From: Chitinophaga chungangae
Lineage (GTDB): Bacteria; Bacteroidota; Bacteroidia; Chitinophagales; Chitinophagaceae
Direction: 5' to 3'
NCBI RefSeq assembly: GCF_017742215.1
Contig: NZ_JAGHKP010000002.1
Span: forward strand, 592,737-656,736
Length of the DNA: 64,000 nt
Shown here piece by piece: positions 1-9,312 of the stretch. A model generated the notes under the pieces. The model saw nothing but the letters and a program-made list of their open reading frames with translations. It was not told the origin of the DNA and searched no databases. The stretch's first letter is position 1. Every line of letters begins with the position of its first letter. A program made the translations under genes and the position numbers.

Positions 1-3000
1 CGCACCGCCGGAGTTAACTTCCGGATCAGCGAACATGTTCTCTTTCGGAGTGTGGATCCAAAGGTTGTTACCAAAGAGGCCGATAGAAGCATCGCCGAAC
101 GGAGTTCTGTTCAGGAAAGTTTTCGGCACCCTGTAAGACAGGCTCAGTTCTCTCAGTTTGATGTAAGAACCATCGATGATGTGCGCTGCGTCAGGTACGC
201 TGGATTGGTTGGTCCAGAAGTCCATCCACTGTGTTTCCACGCTCGTGTTCGCGATGTATTTGCTCGGATCGTTAGGATCTCTAAGCACTGTGTTGGGAAC
301 CACATAAGGCTGACGGTCGTTCACCACGGTCCTCGGGGTAGTACCCACGAAGGTCATGATGTCGCTCGTCCTGGAATAGAAGTAACCGCCTTGTTTGGTA
401 TCGAACAGCGCGCTCAGGGTAAAACCTTTGTAGCTGAGGTTGGTGCCCCAGGAAGCCATCCAGTCAGGGTTGTAAGAACCGAAGTAACGTGCGTCGGTAG
501 TCAGTTCAGGCAACCCGCTTTCTGCGTTGATCACCATTCTGCCCTGGTCGTCTTTGAGATAATCGCGTGCATAGAAGGTACCGTACGGACGGCCTACCGC
601 TGCAACGATGCTCATGCCGGAAACACCGCCGATAATCACCTGGTCTACGCCCGGCAGCAGCGATACAACGGTATTTTTATTCTTGGTATACGTACCGAAC
701 AGTTCCCAGGTAAAGCCTGTGGAAGTTTTGATCGGTGTAACGCGCAGGCCGATTTCCACACCTTTGTTTTCCACTTCACCTGTATTCAGGATCTCGTTGG
801 TAAAACCGGTGGAAGGCGCGATCGGCGCTGCCAGGATCTGGTCTTTAGACCTGTTCTGATAATAAGAGAAGTCTACAGACAGCCTGTTTTCCCACATGTT
901 CAGTTCGGTACCTACTTCAAAAGCGTTGGTCCTTTCCGGTTTAAGGTCAGGATTGCCGATGGTGTTGCTCATGGTGAGGGCCGGGATACCGTCGAAGGGG
1001 AACAGGGTGTTGGCGAAACCGCCCAGGATCTGCGTTCTCACGTAGTAGTTGCGCAGCTGGTAGGGATCGGCATCGTTACCCACGGAAGCGTAGCTCGCGC
1101 GGATCTTACCATAGCTCAGGAAGTTGCTGATCTTGCTGTCTTTCAGCAGCTCGGTGAACACGAACGAACCGTTCACGCTGGGATAGAAGAAAGAGCGGTT
1201 GGCCGCGGGCAGCGTGGAAGACCAGTCGTTACGCGCGGTGGCGCCGATGAACAGCATGTTCTTATAGGCGAGGTCCAGCTGGGCGTAAAGGCCTACGAGG
1301 CGGCGCTGGCTGTAGAAGTTTTCTGCTACTACAGAACCATTACTGTTATCCAGGTTGTACCATCCGGGAATTACCAGGCCGGCAGAGTTGGTCTCGGCTT
1401 CCAGGGTGGTGAGGGTACGCTGGCGGATGTTGTTGCCGACCATGAGCGAAGCATTGAAGTCTTTGCTGAAATCATGTTTCGCGGTGATCATCAGGTCGTG
1501 AACGATATCGCTCAGGTTGATCTTGTTTTCCTCGTATGCGCCGGGCAGGTGTTTGTCTGTCCATCCCGGGTCGGCGGGCAGCAGGTCGGCTTTCGCCTGT
1601 TTGATGCGGCGGCGGTCGGTATAAACGTCCGCACCCAGCCTTTCGGTAACGTTCAGCCAGTCCAGCGGTTTGTAGGTTACGGTGAAGTTACCGGTCACGC
1701 GGTCTACGTCGTTCAGGTTTTTGAAATCCCTCAGTACCCAGTAGGGGCTGTTGGTGTAAGCGCCGTAGTAACCGTATTGGGGGTTACCGTCGGCATCCTG
1801 CAGCACGTCTCCATAGCTGTAGAAAGGATTTTTCAGATCGCCCATGTCCTGCAGGGGAATGTCGCGGGGGGTCTGCAGTACGTTGTCGTACACGGAACCG
1901 TCGCCCTGGCCGCCCTGGATCATGTTGCTGTTGATCTTGGTGTAGTTGATACCGATAGAGGTGGAGAACTTGTTGCTCAGCTCGGTGCTGCCGTTGAAAC
2001 GCACGCCGTACTTGTTGTAACGGTCTGCGTTGGAAGGCATAACGCCATTGGAGTTGAGGGCATTCAGCGAGAGGTAGTAGGTGGATTTTTCGTTGCCGCC
2101 TGCGAGGGACACGTTATTGTTCCATGCTTTACCCATTTCGAAGAAGTCCTTTACGTTGTCCGGCTGGGCTGAATAAGGTTTGGAGAGGCGTTGGCCGTTG
2201 ATCTCCTGGCCCCATTCGGTCATTGCGCCGTCGAATTTCGGGCCCCAGCTGAAGTTTTCCAGCGGATCGGGCTCGAAGCCGTAACCCTGGCCGAACTCGT
2301 TCTGGAGATCGGGGAGTTTCAGGATGTTGGAAAGGGTCAGCGCGGAGGTGTAAGTGATCTCCTGTTTTCTGTTCGCCCCTTTTTTCCCTGATTTCGTGGT
2401 GATGATCAACGCGCCGTTGGAAGCGCGTGAACCATAGAGTGCCGCGGCGGCAGGACCTTTCAGGATAGAGATATCTTCGATATCGTCCGGGTTGATGTCG
2501 TTACCACGGTTACCGAAGTCGATAGCGGAACGGCTGTCGCCGCCGCCAATGATGCTTTCGTTGTCGATGGGCACACCATCCACAACAAGCAATGCCTGGT
2601 TGTTACCAGTAATGGAAGAACCACCGCGGAGTACGATACGGGAAGAAGAACCGGGAGCGGATGCTGTGCTGGTGATGTTTACGCCTGCCACTTTACCGGT
2701 GAGCGCGTTCAGCGGGCTCACGCTCTGGCCCCTGGTGATCTCTTCGGCCTTTACAACGGGCGCGGAGTAACCCAGGGAACGTTTGTCGCGGCGGATCGCA
2801 TTCGCCGTAACAACGGTTTCGGTAAGGGTCGTTACGTCGGTAGACAATACCACGTTCACAGTGGAGCCATTGATTTTGGCCTCGGTGTCTTTCATACCAA
2901 TGAATTTGACAACGAGCTCGTTCACGCCATCGGGCACATTCAGGGTATAATCACCCTCGGCGTTCGTAACAGTCCCGACATTTGTTCCTTTTGCTAACAC

Positions 3001-3129
3001 GGTAGCCCCGATGATGGGGGTGCCGTCTTCAGCGGCAGTAACCTTTCCTTTAATGGTTCGGCTCTGCGCTAATACCTGTCCTGAGAGGCATACCAGGAGC
3101 AGGAAAAGCACGGTTAGACCTTTCCTCAT
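1..3129 (-). CDS. SusC/RagA-family TonB-linked outer-membrane receptor (partial, C-terminus beyond window)
   Basis: Outer-membrane barrel that imports oligosaccharides or other large nutrients with TonB energy, normally paired with a SusD lipoprotein. About 1,043 residues are visible; the stop codon lies beyond the left edge. A signal peptide (MRKGLTVLF...GQVLAQ) is followed by a carboxypeptidase-regulatory-like domain at about residues 24-105 (GKVTAAEDGTPIIGATV), a plug domain at about 125-235 (LLVVDGVPIDNES, then GPAAAALYGSRASNGALI) and barrel sequence rich in aromatic strands. ATGs at 3135 and 3129 are in frame; I chose 3129 because it starts the compact signal peptide. A SusD partner would be expected just left of the window. 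The TAnnTTTG box at 3166-3173 probably drives it. Substrate cannot be inferred. Confidence 0.95.
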   Translation of the reverse strand, partial: MRKGLTVLFLLLVCLSGQVLAQSRTIKGKVTAAEDGTPIIGATVLAKGTNVGTVTNAEGDYTLNVPDGVNELVVKFIGMKDTEAKINGSTVNVVLSTDVTTLTETVVTANAIRRDKRSLGYSAPVVKAEEITRGQSVSPLNALTGKVAGVNITSTASAPGSSSRIVLRGGSSITGNNQALLVVDGVPIDNESIIGGGDSRSAIDFGNRGNDINPDDIEDISILKGPAAAALYGSRASNGALIITTKSGKKGANRKQEITYTSALTLSNILKLPDLQNEFGQGYGFEPDPLENFSWGPKFDGAMTEWGQEINGQRLSKPYSAQPDNVKDFFEMGKAWNNNVSLAGGNEKSTYYLSLNALNSNGVMPSNADRYNKYGVRFNGSTELSNKFSTSIGINYTKINSNMIQGGQGDGSVYDNVLQTPRDIPLQDMGDLKNPFYSYGDVLQDADGNPQYGYYGAYTNSPYWVLRDFKNLNDVDRVTGNFTVTYKPLDWLNVTERLGADVYTDRRRIKQAKADLLPADPGWTDKHLPGAYEENKINLSDIVHDLMITAKHDFSKDFNASLMVGNNIRQRTLTTLEAETNSAGLVIPGWYNLDNSNGSVVAENFYSQRRLVGLYAQLDLAYKNMLFIGATARNDWSSTLPAANRSFFYPSVNGSFVFTELLKDSKISNFLSYGKIRASYASVGNDADPYQLRNYYVRTQILGGFANTLFPFDGIPALTMSNTIGNPDLKPERTNAFEVGTELNMWENRLSVDFSYYQNRSKDQILAAPIAPSTGFTNEILNTGEVENKGVEIGLRVTPIKTSTGFTWELFGTYTKNKNTVVSLLPGVDQVIIGGVSGMSIVAAVGRPYGTFYARDYLKDDQGRMVINAESGLPELTTDARYFGSYNPDWMASWGTNLSYKGFTLSALFDTKQGGYFYSRTSDIMTFVGTTPRTVVNDRQPYVVPNTVLRDPNDPSKYIANTSVETQWMDFWTNQSSVPDAAHIIDGSYIKLRELSLSYRVPKTFLNRTPFGDASIGLFGNNLWIHTPKENMFADPEVNSGGA

Positions 3130-3165
3130 AAGCATAATTTAGTTGTTTAACGAAATTTTAACAGA

Positions 3166-3173
3166 CAAATATA
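3166..3173 (-). promoter_or_regulatory. Candidate Bacteroidota -7 box upstream of the SusC gene
   Basis: On the minus strand this reads TATATTTG, matching the TAnnTTTG -7 consensus of the Bacteroidota primary sigma factor. A TTG at 3199-3197 lies 23 bp upstream, at the long end of the usual spacing for the -33 element. The box is about 37-44 bp before the receptor start codon. Confidence 0.4.
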
Positions 3174-3363
3174 AATTACTTAACGGTTTCATAACGCAAT
3201 TGGATTGTAATTTTTTTGGAGGCGACATAGATTTTTTTTTAAGTAATGAGTAATACTGGATAAGTTCAGTTCGTATGTAGAATGCCTGCTTTTCGCCACC
3301 AGCCTGGATTTGGGAGGGGTATAAAAAAGAAAAGCAGGCGACAAGATTATCACCCGCTTATCA

Positions 3364-3631
3364 TCAACCAAAATCTAAATCGAGATCTTTAATGATTTCG
3401 TATGCACAGGGGTTGAGCCCGCGCACAATGTTTTTATTGGTTGAAATGCTTGCTAGTAAAGGATTAGATTGCTTACTGCGTGCCAGTTCAATGGTTTGAT
3501 CGGATATAGAACTATTACTCCATATCAAACAGTTTGATAATGTCTTTTTCATAAGCGACAGATTCTGGTACTGTAAACATACCAAGCTCTTTGCAATTAG
3601 CAATCTGCCGCCAATCACCGGAAATGACCGG
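3364..3631 (-). pseudogene. Unrecognised gene remnant with a frame break
   Basis: Two protein-like pieces lie in adjacent minus-strand frames directly after the transposase-like gene. The first (about 3631-3515) contains ISGDWRQIANCKELGMF and ends at a TAA. The second (to 3364) contains NIVRGLNPCAYEIIKDLDL and ends at a TGA. Neither has a convincing start, and together they would read as the C-terminal ~85 codons of one protein with a single frameshift. I do not recognise the family. It may be a gene broken when the neighbouring mobile element arrived. The remaining stretch 3174-3363 holds only AT-rich sequence in which I see no gene. Confidence 0.35.
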
Positions 3632-4333
3632 TCAAGACAAGTTTAACGGGAATGTTTTCAGGAGATTCAGCAATACTGCGTATAATTCCTCATGTCTGTA
3701 ATTGTACCTGAACTCACATTCCTTGAGGTGCAGGTAAGCGGTATTCCGGTTCAGCCCCTTGAATTTCGCAAGGCGGTGCTTGGTAAGCCCCCAGAACCCG
3801 TCTACATCGTCTAATGTTGTTTTGCCGGCTTCCACCTCGTGGTGGTGGTTGCCCAAATGGTATAAGCGGTATTGCCCCAGGTCCACTACACCGCTGAAAC
3901 GGCGGATACGCTCAGCGCTTCCGACGGTCTCCAGCACGGAACGGCCCCGGGCGATCGCCTGGATCATCGACCGGCTTACGTCCGGAAGGATCTCGGTGAA
4001 CACCTTGTTGTCCTGCTTGAAGATTCCGAAAATTACCGGCTTGATAATACGCTCGACGTCCGTTTTCACGGCGACGGCCGTATCGTGGCCCTGGTGGTGG
4101 GAATTGGCCCTGTGCTGCCAGGAAGCGGCACCGGAGGCGGTTTCCGGTTGCAGCGATTCGCAATATTTCACGATCTGCAACCTTATCTTTTTCAGGTAAC
4201 TGTTGATGGTTACCCGGCTGACGCCACTGATATTCGCTATCTGTGTGGCCGTCAGGTCTTCGGAGAATAGCTTAAGTATCTCCTTAAATTTACGCTCGGA
4301 CAAATGAGCGCCCTTCAGGAACTTATTTTTCAT
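3632..4333 (-). CDS. IS1595/IS1016-like transposase homologue with degenerate catalytic centre
   Basis: A 233-residue protein. Residues about 1-60 form a helix-turn-helix region (TATQIANISGVSRVTINSYL) like that of IS1016-type transposases. The C-terminus (FWGLTKHRLAKFKGLNRNT, then LHLKECEFRYNYR) matches the end of the family's catalytic domain. The parts that normally carry the acidic residues do not. The usual V-E-x-DESYFG motif after the HTH is absent and replaced by an H/A-rich stretch near residues 65-80. The middle S/T-D motif is not seen. The position before FWG is Gly (DDVDGFWG). The reading frame is intact over its whole length, so it is either an inactive relic or a domesticated DNA-binding protein. 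I found no flanking terminal inverted repeats or target duplication. Confidence 0.6.
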   Translation of the reverse strand: MKNKFLKGAHLSERKFKEILKLFSEDLTATQIANISGVSRVTINSYLKKIRLQIVKYCESLQPETASGAASWQHRANSHHQGHDTAVAVKTDVERIIKPVIFGIFKQDNKVFTEILPDVSRSMIQAIARGRSVLETVGSAERIRRFSGVVDLGQYRLYHLGNHHHEVEAGKTTLDDVDGFWGLTKHRLAKFKGLNRNTAYLHLKECEFRYNYRHEELYAVLLNLLKTFPLNLS

Positions 4334-4337
4334 GGAC

Positions 4338-4370
4338 TAAGAGGTTAGAAATGGCATGTTAAACCTCTTA
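4338..4370. repeat. 9-bp inverted repeat just upstream of the transposase-like gene
   Basis: TAAGAGGTT at 4338-4346 is repeated in inverse as AACCTCTTA at 4362-4370 with a 15-bp loop, ending 4 bp before the start codon at 4333. It could be an operator for the HTH protein, a hairpin in the mRNA leader, or a remnant of an element end. The rest of 4371-4458 is AT-rich and holds nothing I recognise. Confidence 0.45.
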
Positions 4371-4458
4371 CTTTTTCCGCGCTATATATAATGCTTTATT
4401 ATAAGCGGCGATTTGTATGTGATGAACGCACCCTACTAGATTATTTGACCGTTGTGGC

Positions 4459-4487
4459 AAAAAAAATCCGTGGCATTGAGCCACGGA
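4459..4487 (-). terminator. Intrinsic terminator of the MMPL-family exporter gene
   Basis: Minus strand: an 8-bp perfect stem (TCCGTGGC with GCCACGGA, 5-nt loop) followed by eight T residues, about 90 bp after the exporter stop codon at 4577. Confidence 0.75.
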
Positions 4488-4576
4488 CTATATTCCGGCA
4501 GGGAGCAAGCCCCAAATAGTTATCATGCCCCTGTAATATTAATTTGTTTGAACGGCTGTAATAAAGGATGAACGTA

Positions 4577-7027
4577 TCAATCCTGCTGGTCTTCCAGCCC
4601 CAGCTCCTTCATTTCAAGGTCCTTTTCCTCGTCCAGTGCCTTCCACAATTCCTTCTTCTGCGCCTTTTTCTTCAACGCCTTTTCCATCCATAACAGCATC
4701 GCCGGCAATATCGTCAGGTTCGTCACCATCGCCATCACCAACGTTAAAGATGTCAGCCAGCCCAGCGCCTTCGTGCCCTGGAACTCGGAGAACGCAAAGA
4801 TCATAAACCCGGCGAACAGGATCAGCGATGTGTAAATGATGCTCAAGCCCGTTTCGTTGATCGTTTGCCTAACGGTGGCGGATATATCATAATTATTGAG
4901 CGGCAGCTCCTGTTTAAAGTTCACCAGGAAACGGATCGTAACGTCAATGGCTATACCGAGCGCTATACTGAAAACCAATACCGTGGAGGGTTTGATCGCA
5001 ATGTCCAGCCAGCCCATCACGCCGGCCGTTACCAGCAGCGGGATGATGTTGGGCACCAGCGAAATGATCAGCATCCGCCAGGAACGGAACAGGTACAGCA
5101 TGCAGAACACGATCAGCACAAAAGCCAGCAGGATGCTTTCCAGCAGGCCGTTGATGATGAAGCGGCTGCCTTCCAGGAATATGATGCTCGTGCCCGTGAA
5201 CGTCACTTTATAATGCGCCGTGTCGAACAGTTCGTTGACATGCGGCCGCAGCGAATCGATCAGCCTGGGCAGCGCCACAGACCCCACGTCGGCCATGTTC
5301 ACGCTCATGCGCGCCACCTGGCGGGTGCTGTCCATAAAGGAAGACACGAGCTTGGTGAACATCGACGCACTGTCTGCCCCACCCCGCATACGCAGGTAAG
5401 GCGCAAGGAAGCCGATATCGAACTGGTTCGGAATGGCGTAGTTCAGGCTGTCTCCCGCGTAATACGCCTGTTTGGCGAACTTGATGCCTTCCGCGACGGA
5501 CAATGGCCTCGCAAATTCCGGCTGCCGCGCGATAATCCCGCTCAGCGCATCCAGTTTGGTAAGCGTTTGCAGGTTCACCACCCCGTTCTTCCGCTTCGTA
5601 TCGATCACGATCTCCAGGGGCATCACGCCTTCGAAGTTCTTTTCAAAGAATTTCAGGTCCGTATACAGCTTGTCTTTTTTCGGAATGTCGTCTACGATAA
5701 AACCAACCGGTCTCAGCCGCATCATGCCCAAAATCGCGGCCAGCACCATCAGGCCGGTGAACAGGTAGACCATGGGGCGGTATTTGAACACCAGCGTGTT
5801 GAGCAGGCTGAGCACAGCGCGGCACAGCTTGTTGTCCAGGTAGCTGGTATGTTTGGTTTTAGGCGGCGGCAGGTAACTGAGCACGGAAGGGAGGAAAACG
5901 AAAGAGATCGCGAACACCAGCATGATGTTGATCCCCGCCACTACGCCGAAATGTTTGAGCAGCTCGCTTCTCGTAAAATAAAACACGCCGAAGCCGATGG
6001 CCGCCGTAAGATTGGTGAACAGCGTCACGATGCCCATGCGCTGCACCATGCGCACCAGCGCGACGGTCTTGTCTTTATGAAGCGCGTATTCCGTATGGTA
6101 TTTATTGAGGAAATACACACAGTTAGGAATCCCGATCACCACGATCAGCGGCGGAATGAGGCCGGTGAGCAGGGTAATCTTGTATCCGAAAAGCACGATG
6201 GTGCCCACGGACCATATCACCCCCATCGCCACCACGATCATGCTCATGAGCACGGCACTGAAGGAACGGAAAAATATAAGCAGGATGAACGCGGTGAGCA
6301 CAAAGGAAATGACGAGGAACATCTTCAGCTCGTCCGCCACTTTGGTGGCCATGATGGTGCGGATCATGGGCAGGCCGCTGAGCTTCATGTCCAGGTTATG
6401 CCGTTTGCCGAAGGCCATGGCGGTTTCGGAAATGGCTTTCACTACCTTGATGCGACCCTTGGAGTTGAGCACGTCTTTGTTGATGTGCACGGCCAGCAGG
6501 TAAGTATTGCTGTGATCGCTGTATAAAAGTCCCCGGTAAAAGGGCAGGGAAAGAAAGATATTCTTCAGGCTGTCCAGCTCCGCCTGTGTTTGGGGTACGG
6601 GCTGGAAAAGGTTGACGGCTTTGAGTTTGCGGGTGCTGTCGTCTTTCACGAGGTTCACCGCCACCGGGATGCTGAGGGTATTTTCCACCGCGGGGATCTT
6701 CCGCAGCTCGTTGTTTAACTGTACATACGAAGAAAAGAAAGGCAGGCTGAAAAGGCTGTCTGTTTCGATGCCGATCACCATCATGTTCCCGTCTTCCCCG
6801 AATTGTTTTTTAAATGACTGGTATTCAAGCCATTTCGGATTATCCCTCGGGATAGCGCCCGTAAATTCATAGGACAATTCCACTTTGCTGGCGTAAAACG
6901 CCATGATGCCCGTGCCTATAAACAACAAAGCCAGAAGCCATAATCGGAATTTTAATACAAAACCTGCCAGGCGCTGCCACATAAGTTTTTCTTGGTTTGA
7001 TTTGCTAAAGGCCATAAAGGTAACCAT
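4577..7027 (-). CDS. MMPL/RND-superfamily exporter (HAE3-type)
   Basis: Inner-membrane transporter of the RND superfamily, in the MMPL-like branch that moves lipids or other hydrophobic compounds. At 816 residues it shows the duplicated RND plan. There is a first transmembrane helix near residues 28-48 and a periplasmic loop with a GAIPRDNPKW motif. A helix bundle spans about 235-390 (LLTGLIPPLIVVIGIPNCVYF). After another helix near 420-440 come a second periplasmic loop and a bundle at about 640-790 (SIALGIAIDVTIRFLVNF). The C-terminus is charged and acidic. The start codon is 50 bp from porZ, transcribed the other way. No fusion protein or outer-membrane factor adjoins it, so the substrate is unknown. 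Confidence 0.85.
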   Translation of the reverse strand: MVTFMAFSKSNQEKLMWQRLAGFVLKFRLWLLALLFIGTGIMAFYASKVELSYEFTGAIPRDNPKWLEYQSFKKQFGEDGNMMVIGIETDSLFSLPFFSSYVQLNNELRKIPAVENTLSIPVAVNLVKDDSTRKLKAVNLFQPVPQTQAELDSLKNIFLSLPFYRGLLYSDHSNTYLLAVHINKDVLNSKGRIKVVKAISETAMAFGKRHNLDMKLSGLPMIRTIMATKVADELKMFLVISFVLTAFILLIFFRSFSAVLMSMIVVAMGVIWSVGTIVLFGYKITLLTGLIPPLIVVIGIPNCVYFLNKYHTEYALHKDKTVALVRMVQRMGIVTLFTNLTAAIGFGVFYFTRSELLKHFGVVAGINIMLVFAISFVFLPSVLSYLPPPKTKHTSYLDNKLCRAVLSLLNTLVFKYRPMVYLFTGLMVLAAILGMMRLRPVGFIVDDIPKKDKLYTDLKFFEKNFEGVMPLEIVIDTKRKNGVVNLQTLTKLDALSGIIARQPEFARPLSVAEGIKFAKQAYYAGDSLNYAIPNQFDIGFLAPYLRMRGGADSASMFTKLVSSFMDSTRQVARMSVNMADVGSVALPRLIDSLRPHVNELFDTAHYKVTFTGTSIIFLEGSRFIINGLLESILLAFVLIVFCMLYLFRSWRMLIISLVPNIIPLLVTAGVMGWLDIAIKPSTVLVFSIALGIAIDVTIRFLVNFKQELPLNNYDISATVRQTINETGLSIIYTSLILFAGFMIFAFSEFQGTKALGWLTSLTLVMAMVTNLTILPAMLLWMEKALKKKAQKKELWKALDEEKDLEMKELGLEDQQD

Positions 7028-7077
7028 TCATTACGATTTATGCATAAGGGATAATTCGTAATTGTTATTTTTGGGGT

Positions 7078-9294
7078 ATGCACCTCCGCCACCTGATCTG
7101 TTGTCTCTTTTTCATGATCCCCGGCACTTTCGCCCAGTTAACGCCCATCGGGCAATGGCGGGAGCATTTCCCCTGCCGGGAGGCCATTGCGGTGGCGGCG
7201 GGCAGCGAAGCGGTATTTTGCGCCACGCCTTACAGCCTGTTTTCAGTTTCGCGGGAAGGGCACGAATTTACCCGCTACAGCAAAGTGAACGGCCTGCACG
7301 ACGCGGGCATCGCCGCGATCGGCTGGCACGAAACCGGCGCCGCGCTGGTGATCGCCTACCGCAACAGCAACCTGGACGTGCTGCATGGCGAAAACGTGGT
7401 GAACATTCCCGAGGTTATGCAACGGCAAACCTCCGGAGACAAACGTATCAGGCATATCGCCTTCAGCGGAGGGCGGGCTTTGCTCAGCACCGGCCTGGGC
7501 ATTATCGTGCTGGACCTTGAGCGTAATGAAATAGAAGACACCTGGCTGCCGGTGCTCAACAGCACCGTGTTTTCCACCGCCACGGCCGGCAACACCTGCT
7601 ATGCCGCTACTTCCACAGGCGTGAAAAGCGCCCCGCTGCAAGGCAGCAACCTCGCCGATCAGCGCAACTGGGCGGACGTTTCCGCCGGCCTTCCCTCCCA
7701 ACCTATGACCGAGATCGGGGTATCGGGATCGTTGTTGCTCGGCCGGGTGAACGATACCGTGTTTTCACTGCAAGGCGGCGCCTGGCAAAAGTGGTACGTC
7801 TCTCCCGCGCCCATTCAAAGTCTTTCCCTTCAAACCGATGCCATTTTCGTACACCAGCCCGGCAAAACCCTGCGCCTTTCGCCGGAAGCCGCCGTGCTGG
7901 CGGAATACAGCCAACCCGGACTGATCGTTTCCCCCGCCGCCGCAGTGCTCACCGGCAACAGCGCCTGGATCGCGGACGGCCGAAACGGCCTCGTGCTGCA
8001 CGAAAACGGCGTGTACGAATCCCTCGTTCCCAATTCCCCCGCGGGCATCGCCACCGGCGACCTTTTTATACATAACAACGCGCTGTGGGCCGCTTCCGGC
8101 GGGGTGAACGCCAGCTGGCAGCCGCTTGGCAACCAGCAGGGACTGTACCGTTTTGAACAGGAAGAATGGTTTAACTACGCGTTCCCGTTGCCTTATCACG
8201 ACATCGTTTCTTTGTCTGCCTCCGGCAGCGACGTGTTTGCCGGTTCTTTCGGCGGCGGCCTGCTCACCCTGCCCGCAAGCGGCAATTACACGGGCACGAA
8301 ACCCCTCGGCGATTCATTGATCAGCGGCATTGCGGCAGATGCGGAAGGTTATCTCTGGGCCAGTTCCTATGGCGCCAACGGCAACCTGCTCGTAAAGCGG
8401 CCGGACAATACCTGGCAGCGTTTCATCATTCCCATTTTTCACACCGCCAACGCGGTAAGCCAGATCCTGATCGACGACAGCAACCAGAAATGGATCGTGT
8501 CGCCCGGGGGCAGCGGGGTGCTGGTGCTGAACCACGGGGCGAACGTGGAGAATACGCAGGACGACCAGTGGAAGCTGTTCCAGCCCGGCGCGGGAAGAGG
8601 GAACCTTCCTTCGGGCGAAGTGTATTGCGCGGCGAAAGATAAGGACGGCTGGATATGGATCGGCACCGCGCGCGGCATCGGCGTGGTGCAATGCGCCGCC
8701 GAAACCTTCGCCACGGCGGGTTGCGACGCCATCTGGCCCGTCGTGCGCCAGGATAATTTTGCGGGTTATCTTTTCCAGAACGAAAAGGTGAACACCATCG
8801 CGACAGACGGCGCCAACCGCAAATGGGTGGGCACGCAAAACGGCGCATGGCTCATCAGTGCAGACGGTACCGGCATCATCCAACATTTCAACACGGCTAA
8901 CAGCCCGTTGCCAGATAATGTCATTCACCGCATCGCCATACATCCCGAAACCGGGGAAGTGTTTTTCGCCACGGCAGCCGGGATCATTTCCTGGCGCGGC
9001 ACCGCTACGGAAGGCACGCCGGAACAGGGCAGCAACGTAATGGCATTTCCCAACCCCGTGCCCCACGGCTACGAAGGCACGATCGCGATACGCGGGCTGG
9101 TGCGGAACGCCATCGTCAAGATCACCGATATTACAGGCAAACTCGTATACCAAACGCGCGCGCAGGGCGGGCAGGCCGTCTGGAACGGGAAAGATTACAC
9201 GGGCTACCGCCCGCAGAGCGGCGTGTACCTTGTGCTGGCTTCAGACGATACGGGGAAAGAAAAGATCGTTACAAAGCTGGTATTTATCCGCTGA
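7078..9294 (+). CDS. porZ: PorZ-like type IX secretion protein (beta-propeller)
   Basis: A 738-residue exported protein with a signal peptide (cleavage near FAQ-LTPIG). It has a long run of propeller-like repeats (residues about 40-640, for example WIGTARGIGVV and WVGTQNGAWLI, typical of two-component-regulator propellers). A C-terminal beta-sandwich sorting domain spans about 655-738 (FPNPVPHGYEG, then VKITDITGKLVYQT and SGVYLVLAS). This order matches PorZ, the surface component of the type IX secretion attachment complex that supplies anionic lipopolysaccharide to exported cargo. It lies 18 bp upstream of recO in the same direction, so the two may share a transcript. The gldKLMN motor operon lies about 17 kb downstream. 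Confidence 0.8.
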   Translation: MHLRHLICCLFFMIPGTFAQLTPIGQWREHFPCREAIAVAAGSEAVFCATPYSLFSVSREGHEFTRYSKVNGLHDAGIAAIGWHETGAALVIAYRNSNLDVLHGENVVNIPEVMQRQTSGDKRIRHIAFSGGRALLSTGLGIIVLDLERNEIEDTWLPVLNSTVFSTATAGNTCYAATSTGVKSAPLQGSNLADQRNWADVSAGLPSQPMTEIGVSGSLLLGRVNDTVFSLQGGAWQKWYVSPAPIQSLSLQTDAIFVHQPGKTLRLSPEAAVLAEYSQPGLIVSPAAAVLTGNSAWIADGRNGLVLHENGVYESLVPNSPAGIATGDLFIHNNALWAASGGVNASWQPLGNQQGLYRFEQEEWFNYAFPLPYHDIVSLSASGSDVFAGSFGGGLLTLPASGNYTGTKPLGDSLISGIAADAEGYLWASSYGANGNLLVKRPDNTWQRFIIPIFHTANAVSQILIDDSNQKWIVSPGGSGVLVLNHGANVENTQDDQWKLFQPGAGRGNLPSGEVYCAAKDKDGWIWIGTARGIGVVQCAAETFATAGCDAIWPVVRQDNFAGYLFQNEKVNTIATDGANRKWVGTQNGAWLISADGTGIIQHFNTANSPLPDNVIHRIAIHPETGEVFFATAAGIISWRGTATEGTPEQGSNVMAFPNPVPHGYEGTIAIRGLVRNAIVKITDITGKLVYQTRAQGGQAVWNGKDYTGYRPQSGVYLVLASDDTGKEKIVTKLVFIR

Positions 9295-9312
9295 TCACCG
9301 AATTTTGCCAAC

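Noticed and set aside
52..2172. A 706-codon open frame on the plus strand opposite the SusC-type receptor
   Set aside because: It has no signal or domain features and exactly shadows a clear receptor on the other strand; the high GC content keeps the opposite frame open.
3189..3371. 60-codon minus-strand frame after the broken gene remnant
   Set aside because: No hydrophobic core, motif or plausible start context; composition like random AT-rich DNA.
3515..3631. C-terminal fragment of a PIN-domain toxin
   Set aside because: The ISGDWRQIANCKELGMF piece first recalled the end of PIN domains, but too little is present and no acidic catalytic residues or antitoxin gene can be seen.
4865..6526. 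Long plus-strand frame opposite the MMPL-family exporter
   Set aside because: Histidine/glutamine-rich, low-complexity translation typical of antisense frames; the exporter on the minus strand is unambiguous.
7066..7073. TATTTTTG box as promoter of porZ
   Set aside because: It ends only 4 bp before the ATG, so a start site would fall inside the coding region.
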